Shown in pieces: positions 32,326-40,890 of a stretch of DNA of 64,000 bases (the first letter of the stretch is position 1; each line of letters starts with the position of its first letter). Source of the DNA: Lachnospiraceae bacterium (GTDB lineage Bacteria > Bacillota > Clostridia > Lachnospirales > Lachnospiraceae); the NCBI GenBank assembly GCA_014239155.1, contig JAAZZQ010000019.1, positions 1-64,000 of the forward strand, in the 5' to 3' direction. Both the position numbers and the translations under genes were made by a program. Below the pieces are notes generated by a model, which saw only the letters and a list, made by a program, of their open reading frames with translations, made no database searches and was not told the DNA's origin.

Positions 32326-34428
32326 TCACTTACCCCCAAACAACTTAGCCACACGTTCACTAACCAACCGCTCCAATTCACTGAATTTGGCTTCGAGTTC
32401 CTCACTCGGCATCGGCTGCTGATACTTATAAAAATACCTCGTAAAGGGAATCTCCGCCCCTGTTCTGATAACAGGGTTCTTCGCCTCTAAATTCTCTTCC
32501 CAGAATGCTACTGCATCTGGTATATGAGGCAGCACTTCCCTTTTCATATAAGAATCAATATCTTCTTCTACCTTTACGATTTCCGAATCTTTCGTAGACT
32601 TATCAAACAGAATGTTCCCTTTCTTATCCTTCTGAATTACCGCTTCCTTGTCCATAACCGAAAAACCTTCCACAATCTTCTGTATTGTCTTATTATCCGC
32701 TACATTTGAAAGAATTTTTGTTATTACTGGCATAAATTCATCGGGAGAAAGCCATTTCTGATCGGATACCGACGATTGCAATGCATCAAGGATTGCATCA
32801 TACACCGGCCTGTTCTTATAAAAATTATCAAGTGCTTTCTGTTCTTTCCCTGTAATCGCAGTTCCCAATTCCTCCAACTGCGCTACTTTTATTTCATCCC
32901 ACAGATTTTTTAACGTACCCTGCCGTAGCATTGCCTGTATACTATCCTCTGTAATAGAATAGCTTCTCTGTAAAGGCTGCATTACTGCATACTCTTTGTA
33001 AACAAATTCCGTATTATCATAAATTTTACTGTACTCATTTTCTATAAAGTTGGCATATAATTCTGTTATCTTCTTTCTGTCCTCTGGACTAAATTCATTT
33101 TTCTTGTTGCCCAAAGGCTTACGCAGTTTATGGCAGATACCGGAAGCGTCTATGAGCTGAATCTTTCCTATTCTCTCTTTTCTTTTGTTTTTTGACAATA
33201 TCCACACATAAGTGCTGATACCTGTATTGTAAAACAATTCTGTCGGCATCTGGATTATCGCCTCAATCAAATCATTCTCCAATAACCATCTTCTTACCTG
33301 TGATTCCCCTGATGCCGTGCCGCCTGTAAAAAGCGGAGAACCATTTTCAATGATGGCTGCCCTTCCCTGTTGGTCATCCAGCTTTGCAACCGCTGACTGT
33401 AAAAATAAAAGCTGTGAATCGCCGCCGCTCGGAAGACCTGCGCCCCACCGTCCATGAAATCTTTTTGCATATTCAGCATTTACAGCATCTTCCTGTCCCG
33501 CCTTTGCGTCCTTTCCAGACCACGGTGTACCAAAAGGCGGATTCTCAATTAAGAACCGCATCTTTGTACCTTCAAAACAGTCCTCTTTTAAGGTATCAGC
33601 ATGGCGAAAGTTCTCGGCATTCTGTCCTTTAATCAGCATCTCCGCCAGACCTACCGCATAAGATTGTCCCATCATCTCCTGCCCAAACAATCGCACATCC
33701 GCAGAGGGATTATAATGCTTGAGATAGCTGTATGCTGTTGAAAGCATACCACCTGTACCACATGCCTGATCGCAGACTGTTATTATTTTCCCCGCATCAA
33801 AAATATCATCACATCCCTCCGAAATCAGAAGCGATACCAACAACTTAATAATATCCCTACCCGTATAAAACTGTCCAGCATCCACATTTTGATAGAACCT
33901 GCCTATCAGGTTTTCAAATATGTACCCCATTTTGATACTGTCAAAAGTCCTGGGGCTTAAATCCAATTCTGAAAACGCTTTGACTACCGAATACAGGCAT
34001 CCGTCCTTGTCCATCTTGTTGATATGCTGCTCCATTTCCAGCTCTTTCAAAATGTCCTGCACATTTGCGGAAAAGCCTGCTATATATGCTCTAAAATTTG
34101 CTGCCACATGGTCAGCATCGTTGCAAAGTTCCTGTAACGTATAATCGCTGGTATTATAAAATTGAAAACCTGATTTTCTAAATAATGCTTTTTCTGGGTA
34201 GTTCGGATTCTGTTTAAAAGTATCGATAACATCTTTTCTTTTCGCTTCATCATCGAGCAAAGCACATTCAAAACGCCTTATAATCGTCATAGGAATAATA
34301 ACATCACCGTATTTATCAGGCATATAAGACCCTCTTAATTTGTTCGCAATACTCCAAATAAAGTTTGCCTCTGCTGTAACATCCACAGGGCTATCATCCC
34401 ACATCACATCTATTGCTAAATTCGCCAT
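32326..34428 (-). CDS. hsdM: Type I restriction-modification, methyltransferase (M) subunit
   Basis: A 700-residue N6-adenine methyltransferase. An N-terminal helical HsdM domain leads to the SAM-binding motif I (ITVCDQACGTGGMLSTAYS, near residue 217) and the catalytic NPPFGTPW motif near 302. It is longer than the common 500-residue HsdM because of a C-terminal extension (about residues 500-700) with an ELEAKFSELERLV helix. It directly follows a small HTH gene and precedes hsdS by one base. Confidence 0.92.
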   Translation of the reverse strand: MANLAIDVMWDDSPVDVTAEANFIWSIANKLRGSYMPDKYGDVIIPMTIIRRFECALLDDEAKRKDVIDTFKQNPNYPEKALFRKSGFQFYNTSDYTLQELCNDADHVAANFRAYIAGFSANVQDILKELEMEQHINKMDKDGCLYSVVKAFSELDLSPRTFDSIKMGYIFENLIGRFYQNVDAGQFYTGRDIIKLLVSLLISEGCDDIFDAGKIITVCDQACGTGGMLSTAYSYLKHYNPSADVRLFGQEMMGQSYAVGLAEMLIKGQNAENFRHADTLKEDCFEGTKMRFLIENPPFGTPWSGKDAKAGQEDAVNAEYAKRFHGRWGAGLPSGGDSQLLFLQSAVAKLDDQQGRAAIIENGSPLFTGGTASGESQVRRWLLENDLIEAIIQMPTELFYNTGISTYVWILSKNKRKERIGKIQLIDASGICHKLRKPLGNKKNEFSPEDRKKITELYANFIENEYSKIYDNTEFVYKEYAVMQPLQRSYSITEDSIQAMLRQGTLKNLWDEIKVAQLEELGTAITGKEQKALDNFYKNRPVYDAILDALQSSVSDQKWLSPDEFMPVITKILSNVADNKTIQKIVEGFSVMDKEAVIQKDKKGNILFDKSTKDSEIVKVEEDIDSYMKREVLPHIPDAVAFWEENLEAKNPVIRTGAEIPFTRYFYKYQQPMPSEELEAKFSELERLVSERVAKLFGGK

Positions 34429-34626
34429 TTATTTTTTCTCCTCAGTCATTTGCTTTTTGCCATATCTCAAATCAGCAGGTTTTTCGGCATCCTTTGGTAT
34501 CAGCCACATAAGCCCCTTTTTCTCTGCACCTGCTATTCTGCCTTCATTACACAATGTGTTTATTCTTCTTCCGGAAATACCCCACTTTTGAGCTGTTTCT
34601 TTTACTGTTAAGTATTCCATATCCAT
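34429..34626 (-). CDS. Small MerR-like helix-turn-helix protein beside hsdM
   Basis: A 65-residue DNA-binding protein (MEYLTVKETAQKWGISGRRI, then LCNEGRIAGAEKKGLMWLIPKDAEKP). It is of the short helix-turn-helix family often placed in front of type I restriction genes in Firmicutes. It ends exactly where hsdM begins. It may adjust expression so that methylation precedes restriction when the element enters a new host; this is an inference. Confidence 0.75.
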   Translation of the reverse strand: MDMEYLTVKETAQKWGISGRRINTLCNEGRIAGAEKKGLMWLIPKDAEKPADLRYGKKQMTEEKK

Positions 34627-34765
34627 CCTCCGTGTTCACGACTTGACCTGTCATATATTATATTCCAGCTTTGGAATAATAGCAAGTGTATTTTAAAACA
34701 ATTTCACATAATATTCTTACCTCAAATACAACAAGGTACAGCTACACGCCATACCCTGTCTTCAA

Positions 34766-35118
34766 CTATAATATATAAATTATCTCTTCCCTCACTATTT
34801 CCTCTGCCCTCGTCCGAATATTATTTATTCTCCGAACCCAAAGTATCTGATTCTGTGCTTTTAACTTCTCCGCCACACCTTCCCTCTCTGCCATCTGCTC
34901 CACAAGCAAATCAAATCTTTCCTCTGCCTGCCCCTGTATCATAAGCAGATGCTTCTTTAATTTGCCCGATAACAGCAGCCCTGCATAAATGCCCGTCTAT
35001 GGTTCTCCAAATAAGATTTCCGCATCAAACCAAATTTTCGCAGTTCTCCCTCTGGCTCTGGATCAGGTATTAAGTTTGGAATCAAATAATCTCCACATTT
35101 CTCATAAATTAAATTCAT
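34766..35118 (-). pseudogene. tnpV: Frameshifted tnpV-like gene
   Basis: The N-terminal frame from ATG 35118 reads MNLIYEKCGDYLIPNLIPDP and on to LRKSYLENHRR, then runs into a stop at about codon 50. The next frame continues with LLLSGKLKKHLLMIQGQAEERF and ends EEIVREEIIYIL at 34766. Together they match the TnpV protein of Tn4451-like elements end to end. A single indel around 35000-35015 explains the break. The gene directly follows the relaxase, as in Tn4451-type elements. Confidence 0.75.
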
Positions 35119-35145
35119 TGTCTGTTCATCTCTTTCCTTTAAAAT

Positions 35146-36510
35146 TTACATTTCCTGTTGCCATCGTTTACATTTTTCTGCCTGCCCCCTTTCCGGCATT
35201 TCCCTTTGTCTGTTATGCACATCTGCCTCTGATTTTGCATCCTCCAATCGCTGTTTCATTGTCTTTGGTGCAAGCGATTTTACAAATTCTACAAATGCCT
35301 CTCCAAGTCCCCTCGATGCTACAAACCGTTTTAATTTTTCGACTTGATCAGTAAGCGTATCTATCTTCCGCTCCAAGCCTGAAATTTTCTTCTCATACTT
35401 TTCCAAGAGATGATTTCTTGATATTGCCTTGCTGAAAGCATCCAGTATTTTATTCCAGTCACTTTTCTTTACTTTGACATATTCCTCGCTGCCGAAAAGA
35501 TTTGTCATCGGAACAGCAACACTTTTCATACTTTTTGTTTCTGCCGCCACTTCCTTTGAAATCATTTTAAATGTTTCCGCCCTTAAATCATGTTTCGCAA
35601 GTACCTCCTTTGCCGCTTTCTCTTTCGCCTCCGTTTCATCAATCTGTTCTGTGAGTTTCTGTGCCTGTAACACCAGCTCATTATTTTTCTCCTCCATTTC
35701 CTGCATCCGTCCGCAAAGTTCCGATGTTTTCTGCTCAAGATCATCATTCTGCTGTTCAAGAATTTCAATCTGCCTATCCAGTGCCACCGCCTGCTGTTCC
35801 AGTTCCTCCACTTCACGCATCGCTGCTTTATATTCCGGCAGTGACAGATTATCCCTCTGTACACCGAGGACTTCTATCTCAATCCCCTGCTCCCTGCACA
35901 GTTCTGTCAGATACTCCCTCTCCCGTTCCTGCCACGCAACCGTTTCATTCTGTTTTCTGCTGACCGCCTTTGCAAATCCCATCTGCTGGAATGCTTTTGT
36001 CAGGCTGTTGCGTGTTTTCATGCCGTTTTTATATCCATGCGCCACAGGAATATAATCTATATGCAGATGCGGCGTTGCCTCATCCAAGTGCATCACACAG
36101 TTAAATAAATACAAATTCGGATTGCGTTCTTGAAAAGTCTTTGCATAGCGGTCTAAGACCTCTATCGCCGCTTTTGCCTCCTCTGTCAACACGCCGTTTT
36201 CGTCCGTAACCGGAGTATCTGCCTTTTTTCCTATCTGTACGATATTTTCATAAAATGTCTTTTCCTTGTTGCCAGAATTTTCTATCTCTTTCAGATAATC
36301 GTCTTTCTGCCTGTCTTTACGCTTCTGTGCTGCATTATAATCCCGAAGTGCCTGCCCAAAGCATTTCTCATAAGCCTCTCTTAATGGTTCCTGTATGTAT
36401 ATCCGGTTCCAAGCTGTCCTTTCCGTCACCACATTATTGCATATAAAATCCCTGTTATTATGCGTAAGATGTCCTTTCCCTTTTGGAAAAGAAATTGTTT
36501 TTGCCGCCAA
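35146..36510 (-). CDS. mobV: MobV-type relaxase of element 3
   Basis: A 454-residue Pre/Mob relaxase with HNNRDFICNNVVTERT near residue 17 and the HLDEATPHLHIDYIPVAHG metal-binding motif near 143. Residues 228-320 form a long coiled coil, with a second basic coiled region after 370. It is clearly homologous to, but more diverged from, the relaxases of elements 1 and 2. The start is TTG at 36510; the ATG just upstream is out of frame. The oriT-like region lies directly upstream. Confidence 0.9.
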   Translation of the reverse strand: MAAKTISFPKGKGHLTHNNRDFICNNVVTERTAWNRIYIQEPLREAYEKCFGQALRDYNAAQKRKDRQKDDYLKEIENSGNKEKTFYENIVQIGKKADTPVTDENGVLTEEAKAAIEVLDRYAKTFQERNPNLYLFNCVMHLDEATPHLHIDYIPVAHGYKNGMKTRNSLTKAFQQMGFAKAVSRKQNETVAWQEREREYLTELCREQGIEIEVLGVQRDNLSLPEYKAAMREVEELEQQAVALDRQIEILEQQNDDLEQKTSELCGRMQEMEEKNNELVLQAQKLTEQIDETEAKEKAAKEVLAKHDLRAETFKMISKEVAAETKSMKSVAVPMTNLFGSEEYVKVKKSDWNKILDAFSKAISRNHLLEKYEKKISGLERKIDTLTDQVEKLKRFVASRGLGEAFVEFVKSLAPKTMKQRLEDAKSEADVHNRQREMPERGQAEKCKRWQQEM

Positions 36511-36534
36511 TGCATCACTCTCTTTCTTATATTT

Positions 36535-36720
36535 TTATGTATCAAGACTAACTACGGTTTTGTTACTTTTGTCAAAAGTAACGCCTTATTACTTCTGACG
36601 CATACGCATCAGAAGTAAGGCGCTCTCCGAGGGTAGTATTTGCCGTTGGCAAATACCAGTCTGCCGGAAAAATCTTCCGACAGACTGCTCATTCCGGCAA
36701 AATACAGCCGTCATTCGCTT
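36535..36720. other. oriT: Candidate oriT of element 3
   Basis: Inverted repeats GTTACTTTTGTCAAAAGTAAC (36562-36582), CGCCTTA-TACTTCTGA with TCAGAAGTAAGGCG (36582-36622) and GTATTTGCC/GGCAAATAC (36635-36657) follow one another upstream of the relaxase. The first resembles the first repeat of the oriT candidates in elements 1 and 2; the rest differs, consistent with the more diverged relaxase. Confidence 0.6.
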
Positions 36721-36809
36721 TGGGCAACAGTACCGAACAAAACATTTCGGCACCGCTCTATAGACTTCCTTTTCAGGATTGAGTACCAAATATAAAAATT
36801 CGGAACCGC

Positions 36810-37259
36810 CTATTCGCCCATTGCAAATGCAAACGCCATCATATCCTCTGATAATTCCGGCTCCTGCATCTGCTCCATTCCGTCTATATCAGTTTTATCA
36901 GCAGAAGCATCCACACCAGAGTGAAAATCAGTAACATATTCTCTAAAGCCTCTGCTGATTTGCTCTGCAAGAACTTCTTGTAATTTATGGAGCATCTCAT
37001 GAAATTTTTCTTCTAACACCCTGTCCAGCATTTCTTCAAAAATGTCAGTGGCATTTTCATCCAGAACAACAGAGCCATTTCCAACTTTATTCTCTCCAAG
37101 CCTTGTTTTCCCATTAACAGCCTCCACAAACGCATCAGAAAGTATCTTCCCATAAGAACCGTCTTTTCGCGTAATGCTCTGTAAAAATTCCCATGTCCTG
37201 CGCTGCTTTTCATCTTCCATACAGAATTTTATATTGCTGCATTTATAGGTCTTTCTCAT
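36810..37259 (-). CDS. ParR-like partner of the ParM-like ATPase
   Basis: A 149-residue protein. The N-terminal half (KFCMEDEKQRRTWEFLQSI, then GSYGKILSDAFVEAV) looks like a small DNA-binding module. The acidic C-terminal half ends in SEDMMAFAFAMGE, like the filament-contacting tail of ParR adaptors. It starts 15 bp after the parM-like gene. The ParR call rests on this position and the general layout, not on a recognised domain. Confidence 0.55.
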   Translation of the reverse strand: MRKTYKCSNIKFCMEDEKQRRTWEFLQSITRKDGSYGKILSDAFVEAVNGKTRLGENKVGNGSVVLDENATDIFEEMLDRVLEEKFHEMLHKLQEVLAEQISRGFREYVTDFHSGVDASADKTDIDGMEQMQEPELSEDMMAFAFAMGE

Positions 37260-37274
37260 TCCATAACCTCATTT

Positions 37275-38201
37275 CTACACTACCTGCCTGCGCTGTTTCT
37301 GCATTGCAAGGTACTCATATCCTTTTGCATTAGCACAAATATCTTCAATAAAAGTTACATTCCCTTTTGAAGCAATATTGCTGTAATACCTGAGCAGACA
37401 ACCGCCTCCCCCAATCACATAGAGATGAACTAAATTTTCCTTATATCCATAATCAACCAAGCGTTTTAAAATATCCTCTGTATATCTTGTAGCAATCCGT
37501 TCCACAGTTTTAGCTGTTACATCATTCCTGCCCTGCAAACCGTTTATCAATATTGGTTCAATCATAATCTCTGGTATGCTTTCCCCTGCTGACTTAGACA
37601 ATTCCTTTTGAATTTCCTTCATACAGATAGACACACCGAATTTGTCCGTCACAAGGCTTTTCTCTAACGGTCTGCCGTCAATAATCTGCATCACGTTCAT
37701 CGTGCCATTTCCGATATCCGCTATCATGTTAAAACCTTTCATCGAACCAGCATTACATACTGCCGCAAATCCCTGTGGGAACACTTCAACTCCGCACAAA
37801 TACACCTTATATTTCTCATTACGAAATGAGAAAAACAGTTCCTGCTCCTGCATCAGATATTTCTTGAAATCCGCTGCTTGACTTTTTGCCCATGCAATAG
37901 GAAGTCCAACCGCCAGCAGCACTTTCGCCTCATGCAGTCCCCGAACTTTCAGTTCTTCTGCCAGTCCTGCCAGCGTAAGGATAAAGAAGTCCTGTGAATC
38001 TGTTTTGTTGCCCTGATAAATCAAATGATTCTCCCCAATCACATAATACTTATCCTTATATTTGATATAATTCGTGCTGACTATCGGTTCTTCTTCAAAA
38101 CATTCCACTCCTGTTCTAAATACTCTGTGCATTGTTTTTATGTTACCATAGCCATGATCCAGCCCGATAATGATTCTTGTATTGTTATATTTCTGCATCA
38201 T
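37275..38201 (-). CDS. parM: ParM/StbA-type actin-like segregation ATPase
   Basis: A 308-residue actin-fold protein with phosphate-1 motif IIIGLDHGYGNIKT near residue 10, phosphate-2 MIADIGNGTMNVMQI near 158 and the adenosine motif VHLYVIGGGGCLL near 260. The order matches ParM-like plasmid segregation proteins of Firmicutes. Together with the next gene and a repeat cluster upstream (38253-38347) it forms a complete candidate type II partition system. This is unusual on an integrating element and suggests an extended extrachromosomal phase. Confidence 0.82.
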   Translation of the reverse strand: MMQKYNNTRIIIGLDHGYGNIKTMHRVFRTGVECFEEEPIVSTNYIKYKDKYYVIGENHLIYQGNKTDSQDFFILTLAGLAEELKVRGLHEAKVLLAVGLPIAWAKSQAADFKKYLMQEQELFFSFRNEKYKVYLCGVEVFPQGFAAVCNAGSMKGFNMIADIGNGTMNVMQIIDGRPLEKSLVTDKFGVSICMKEIQKELSKSAGESIPEIMIEPILINGLQGRNDVTAKTVERIATRYTEDILKRLVDYGYKENLVHLYVIGGGGCLLRYYSNIASKGNVTFIEDICANAKGYEYLAMQKQRRQVV

Positions 38202-38252
38202 AAATGTCCTCCATATTATTGTTAATCTTGTTATTGCGTTTTCAGTTTTTTC

Positions 38253-38347
38253 TGTTTACACCGTTTACAAATGGCTGAAAGCCTTGATTTTCTTATATTC
38301 CGCTGTAAACTTACCGTTTACAAAAATGTAAACGCGCCCTGTAAACC
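38253..38347. repeat. Candidate centromere: six TGTAAAC/GTTTACA repeats
   Basis: Copies of GTTTACA or its complement begin near 38253, 38263, 38304, 38315, 38327 and 38340 in both orientations, directly upstream of parM. Clustered 7-mers in this position suit a ParR-binding centromere that also represses the operon. The remaining part of 38202-38496 shows no gene. Confidence 0.6.
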
Positions 38348-38496
38348 GGATAAAAAAGAGTTTAAAATATACTGCCGCTCTTTCTGATGTCTGGGTAACT
38401 TCGTTATTCTCGTTTTGTTCTGCCAACCAATTTGTTGGCATACAGCAAATCGAAAATATGAAGATACCCAAAGTACAAAAAAACCCATTCTGTCAT

Positions 38497-39855
38497 TTAT
38501 TCCTTAAAAGGTGTCTTCGCATTCTCCGGCAACGGTGAAAATCCCTGCATATTGGTTCTTCGTTTCCAACCACGCTGCAATCCATACCTGCCGAACCTGT
38601 GAGAACTGATTTTCTCCCACCCGTCAATACAGGTATTCATAATGCTGTTAATTTCCTTAATCTCCCATTGTTTCGGTTCTTCGTACTCATGTCGCAATGC
38701 TTCTCTGTAAATCATCTCGCTGCATACATATTCGTCTGTACAATCGTCCAACCACGCCTGAATAATTCCAACCTTTGTATCTTCTGGCATAAACTGTTTC
38801 TGTATCTCCTTCAGATATTCTTCCATTGCCTTTGACAGCTTCAATTCATGTGGACAATTTTTATAGATAACCATAGCCTCCGCCCATGCCTGCACAATAT
38901 ATTCTCTCGACTCCTTTTCATTCTCAAGAATATGTTTCTCCACACGCTCCTGATGAACCAAAACAGGCGCAAATCTTCTGTTTCCTGTCCTGTCCAACGG
39001 CAGAAAATCAAGATTATTTGATGTGCCGACAAAAATACACTGTCTTGGTCTGTCCTCCGCATATGTCTGATACGGAATACGATAAGTTTCTTTCTGCCTA
39101 CTCAGAAATGATTTAATATCCTCAATGCTCTTTGCATTGACAGTGGCAAGCATTTCCGACATCTCAATAATCCAATGCCCCTGCATCTTGCTGTAAACAT
39201 TTTCATCATCCATACGCTTTAAATCATCCGTAAACCATTCATCATTGACAGCGAGAAAGCGAAAAAATGTAGACTTTCCTGCACCCTGACCACCCACAAG
39301 GCAGACCATAATCTCAAACTTACAGCCTGGCTCATAAATCCGGTGTATTGCCGCCATCATCAAAAGCCGCATAATTTCCCTTGTATATTCATTATCATCT
39401 GTTCCAAGAAAACGAGGTAACAGACTTGAAATTCTGTTTTTCCCATCCCAATGTAAGGCTTCAAGAAAATTTCTGATTGGGTGATAACTTTTTTCACTTG
39501 CCACAATGCTGACTGCCTTGTTAATTACCTTATCACTGGAAATTCCATAATTTGTTTCTATGTATCGCTGGATTTGGTACATATCTACATCGGTAATGCA
39601 ACTTCCATTCCGTTTCCACAATAGTTGCTTTATAATATCAATTTTATTTGTCAGCTCATTTTTGCATATGGCATCTTTCAATACCGGATCTCTGTATAAA
39701 ATAGTCATGCAGTTTTCGATGGAAGATTTCACATTCCCTTTCTGTGTTCTTGCAAGTGATTCCAGCACGTCCTCCACTGTACTCATTTCCATATCAAGCG
39801 CTTCCCCGACTGCATCCCATAATTCGTTTTCTGCCTGCACAGACTTTTGCTGCAA
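38497..39855 (-). CDS. VapE-family (virulence-associated E) replication ATPase
   Basis: A 452-residue protein of the VapE/PF05272 family, a P-loop helicase-like ATPase of mobile elements. The Walker A motif is VCLVGGQGAGKSTFFRFL near residue 184. GHWIIEMSEMLATV near 227 supplies the Walker B region, and FVGTSNNLDFLPLDRTGNRRF near 272-292 is the family signature. The start is TTG at 39855 with GGTGGAGG close upstream, inside the end of the primase gene, so the two are coupled. It likely unwinds the element's origin together with the primase. Confidence 0.85.
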   Translation of the reverse strand: MQQKSVQAENELWDAVGEALDMEMSTVEDVLESLARTQKGNVKSSIENCMTILYRDPVLKDAICKNELTNKIDIIKQLLWKRNGSCITDVDMYQIQRYIETNYGISSDKVINKAVSIVASEKSYHPIRNFLEALHWDGKNRISSLLPRFLGTDDNEYTREIMRLLMMAAIHRIYEPGCKFEIMVCLVGGQGAGKSTFFRFLAVNDEWFTDDLKRMDDENVYSKMQGHWIIEMSEMLATVNAKSIEDIKSFLSRQKETYRIPYQTYAEDRPRQCIFVGTSNNLDFLPLDRTGNRRFAPVLVHQERVEKHILENEKESREYIVQAWAEAMVIYKNCPHELKLSKAMEEYLKEIQKQFMPEDTKVGIIQAWLDDCTDEYVCSEMIYREALRHEYEEPKQWEIKEINSIMNTCIDGWEKISSHRFGRYGLQRGWKRRTNMQGFSPLPENAKTPFKE

Positions 39856-40441
39856 TTTCCTCCACCTTCTTCCTATCCATTAAAAACAACTCTTGTCTTT
39901 CTGAAATATCTCCCATACACAGAATATCCAGCCAGTAATTGATAAGCGGCTCTGCATGGAGCATTCGTGCATAATCTTCCGAAAAAATAATGTCAAGCGG
40001 TTTTCCAACGAGGAAATGATTTACTTTGTCAATCTCCAAGATACAATTTCTCAACATATCAATCGTTTGACTGCTCCATTTTTCAAAACGCTCTTTAATA
40101 TGCGCTATTCTTTCACGCTCTGTCTTTTTCTTGCGGATACGTTCTTTTTCCTGTACGCTTAAATCTTTATTTCCTTTTGTATCAATAGGCAGAGCAAAAT
40201 CCTCTATCAGCTTTAGTGCTGCATCATATTGTGACAATCCAAACATACGGGAAACATAATCAATCGCATCTCCACCCACACCACAGGCAAAACAGTGATA
40301 ATTTTTATCAATTTTCATGCTTGGATGCTTATCATCATGGAACGGACAGCAGGTAGTCCCATTTCTCTTAACTTTCAGACCATAATATTCCGCTGCCTGC
40401 CTTGCAGTCAAATGTTCCTTTATTTCTGAAAAAATATTCAA
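39794..40441 (-). CDS. CHC2 zinc-finger primase-like protein
   Basis: A 215-residue protein. Residues 1-80 form a DnaG-type CHC2 zinc-binding domain: CCPFHDDKHPSMKIDKN followed by YHCFACGVGGDAIDYV, with the Cys/His ligands intact. No TOPRIM domain follows; the remaining 130 residues are helical and unrecognised. It may therefore recognise start sites while synthesis is done elsewhere. It is translated just before VapE, and its leader is overlapped by the counter-transcribed RNA candidate at 40460-40600. Confidence 0.82.
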   Translation of the reverse strand: MNIFSEIKEHLTARQAAEYYGLKVKRNGTTCCPFHDDKHPSMKIDKNYHCFACGVGGDAIDYVSRMFGLSQYDAALKLIEDFALPIDTKGNKDLSVQEKERIRKKKTERERIAHIKERFEKWSSQTIDMLRNCILEIDKVNHFLVGKPLDIIFSEDYARMLHAEPLINYWLDILCMGDISERQELFLMDRKKVEEIAAKVCAGRKRIMGCSRGSA

Positions 40442-40459
40442 TTTTACTGCTTCTCCTCC

Positions 40460-40600
40460 TTTTCATTCGGAAAAGCCTCTGCTATAATAAATCTGCATAA
40501 CAATATAAAAGAGGCTTGTCCTTTTTTATATTTAGATTAAGTTGCGCCAACAACTTAATCTATTTCTGAAATGTCCCTGTTGCCAGCAGGGGCATTTTCA
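40460..40600 (+). ncRNA. Candidate counter-transcribed RNA in the primase leader of element 3
   Basis: A rightward promoter (TTTTCA, 17 bp, TATAAT 40483-40488) is followed by an 11-bp hairpin AGATTAAGTTG/CAACTTAATCT (40534-40561). A terminator comes next (TGTCCCTG/CAGGGGCA, 40572-40594, then TTTTC). The RNA, from about 40495, would be antisense to the leader between mobC and the primase, as in element 1. Confidence 0.5.
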
Positions 40601-40890
40601 TTCTGTCCGATTTCTAACAACTGCTTTACCAGTTCCAGCAATAATTTTTCATCTTCTGTATTCCCATTTTTCAGATGCTCCAATATCTGCTCTAAAACTT
40701 TTGCAACTCTGTTAGACATATAATTTCCGGCAGTTACCATCACTTCCTGTCCCAATATGGCTTTGCGGTAATAATCTCCTTTAGGAAGTCCCGACAAGAT
40801 AATCCTCGCTTCCACTTGCGCTTTTTCTTCATCACTCAGCCAGAATGCGATTGTATTACACCGGAACCTGTCCTCACGCTTACACGCCAC
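40555..40890 (-). CDS. mobC: MobC-like relaxosome protein of element 3
   Basis: A protein of about 111 residues from GTG 40890 (GGAGAGGGG upstream); the frame is open to a TTG at 40929 inside int. The MobC-type DNA-binding region is TIAFWLSDEEKAQVEARIILSG, in parts, then LPKGDYYRKAIL. A helical tail (KVLEQILEHLKNG) follows. It sits between the integrase and the primase, as the element 1 copy sits between integrase and ATPase. Confidence 0.72.
   Translation of the reverse strand: MACKREDRFRCNTIAFWLSDEEKAQVEARIILSGLPKGDYYRKAILGQEVMVTAGNYMSNRVAKVLEQILEHLKNGNTEDEKLLLELVKQLLEIGQNENAPAGNRDISEID

Noticed and set aside
34989-36055. Rightward open frames within the element 3 relaxase and tnpV region
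   Set aside because: They have no ribosome sites, are rich in Ser/Phe/Cys/Leu as expected of antisense frames, and lie opposite clear Pre/Mob coding sequence.
38221-38360. CRISPR-like array from repeated GTTTAC units upstream of parM
   Set aside because: The units are only 7 bp, occur in both orientations and are unevenly spaced; no cas genes are present. A centromere-type cluster fits better.
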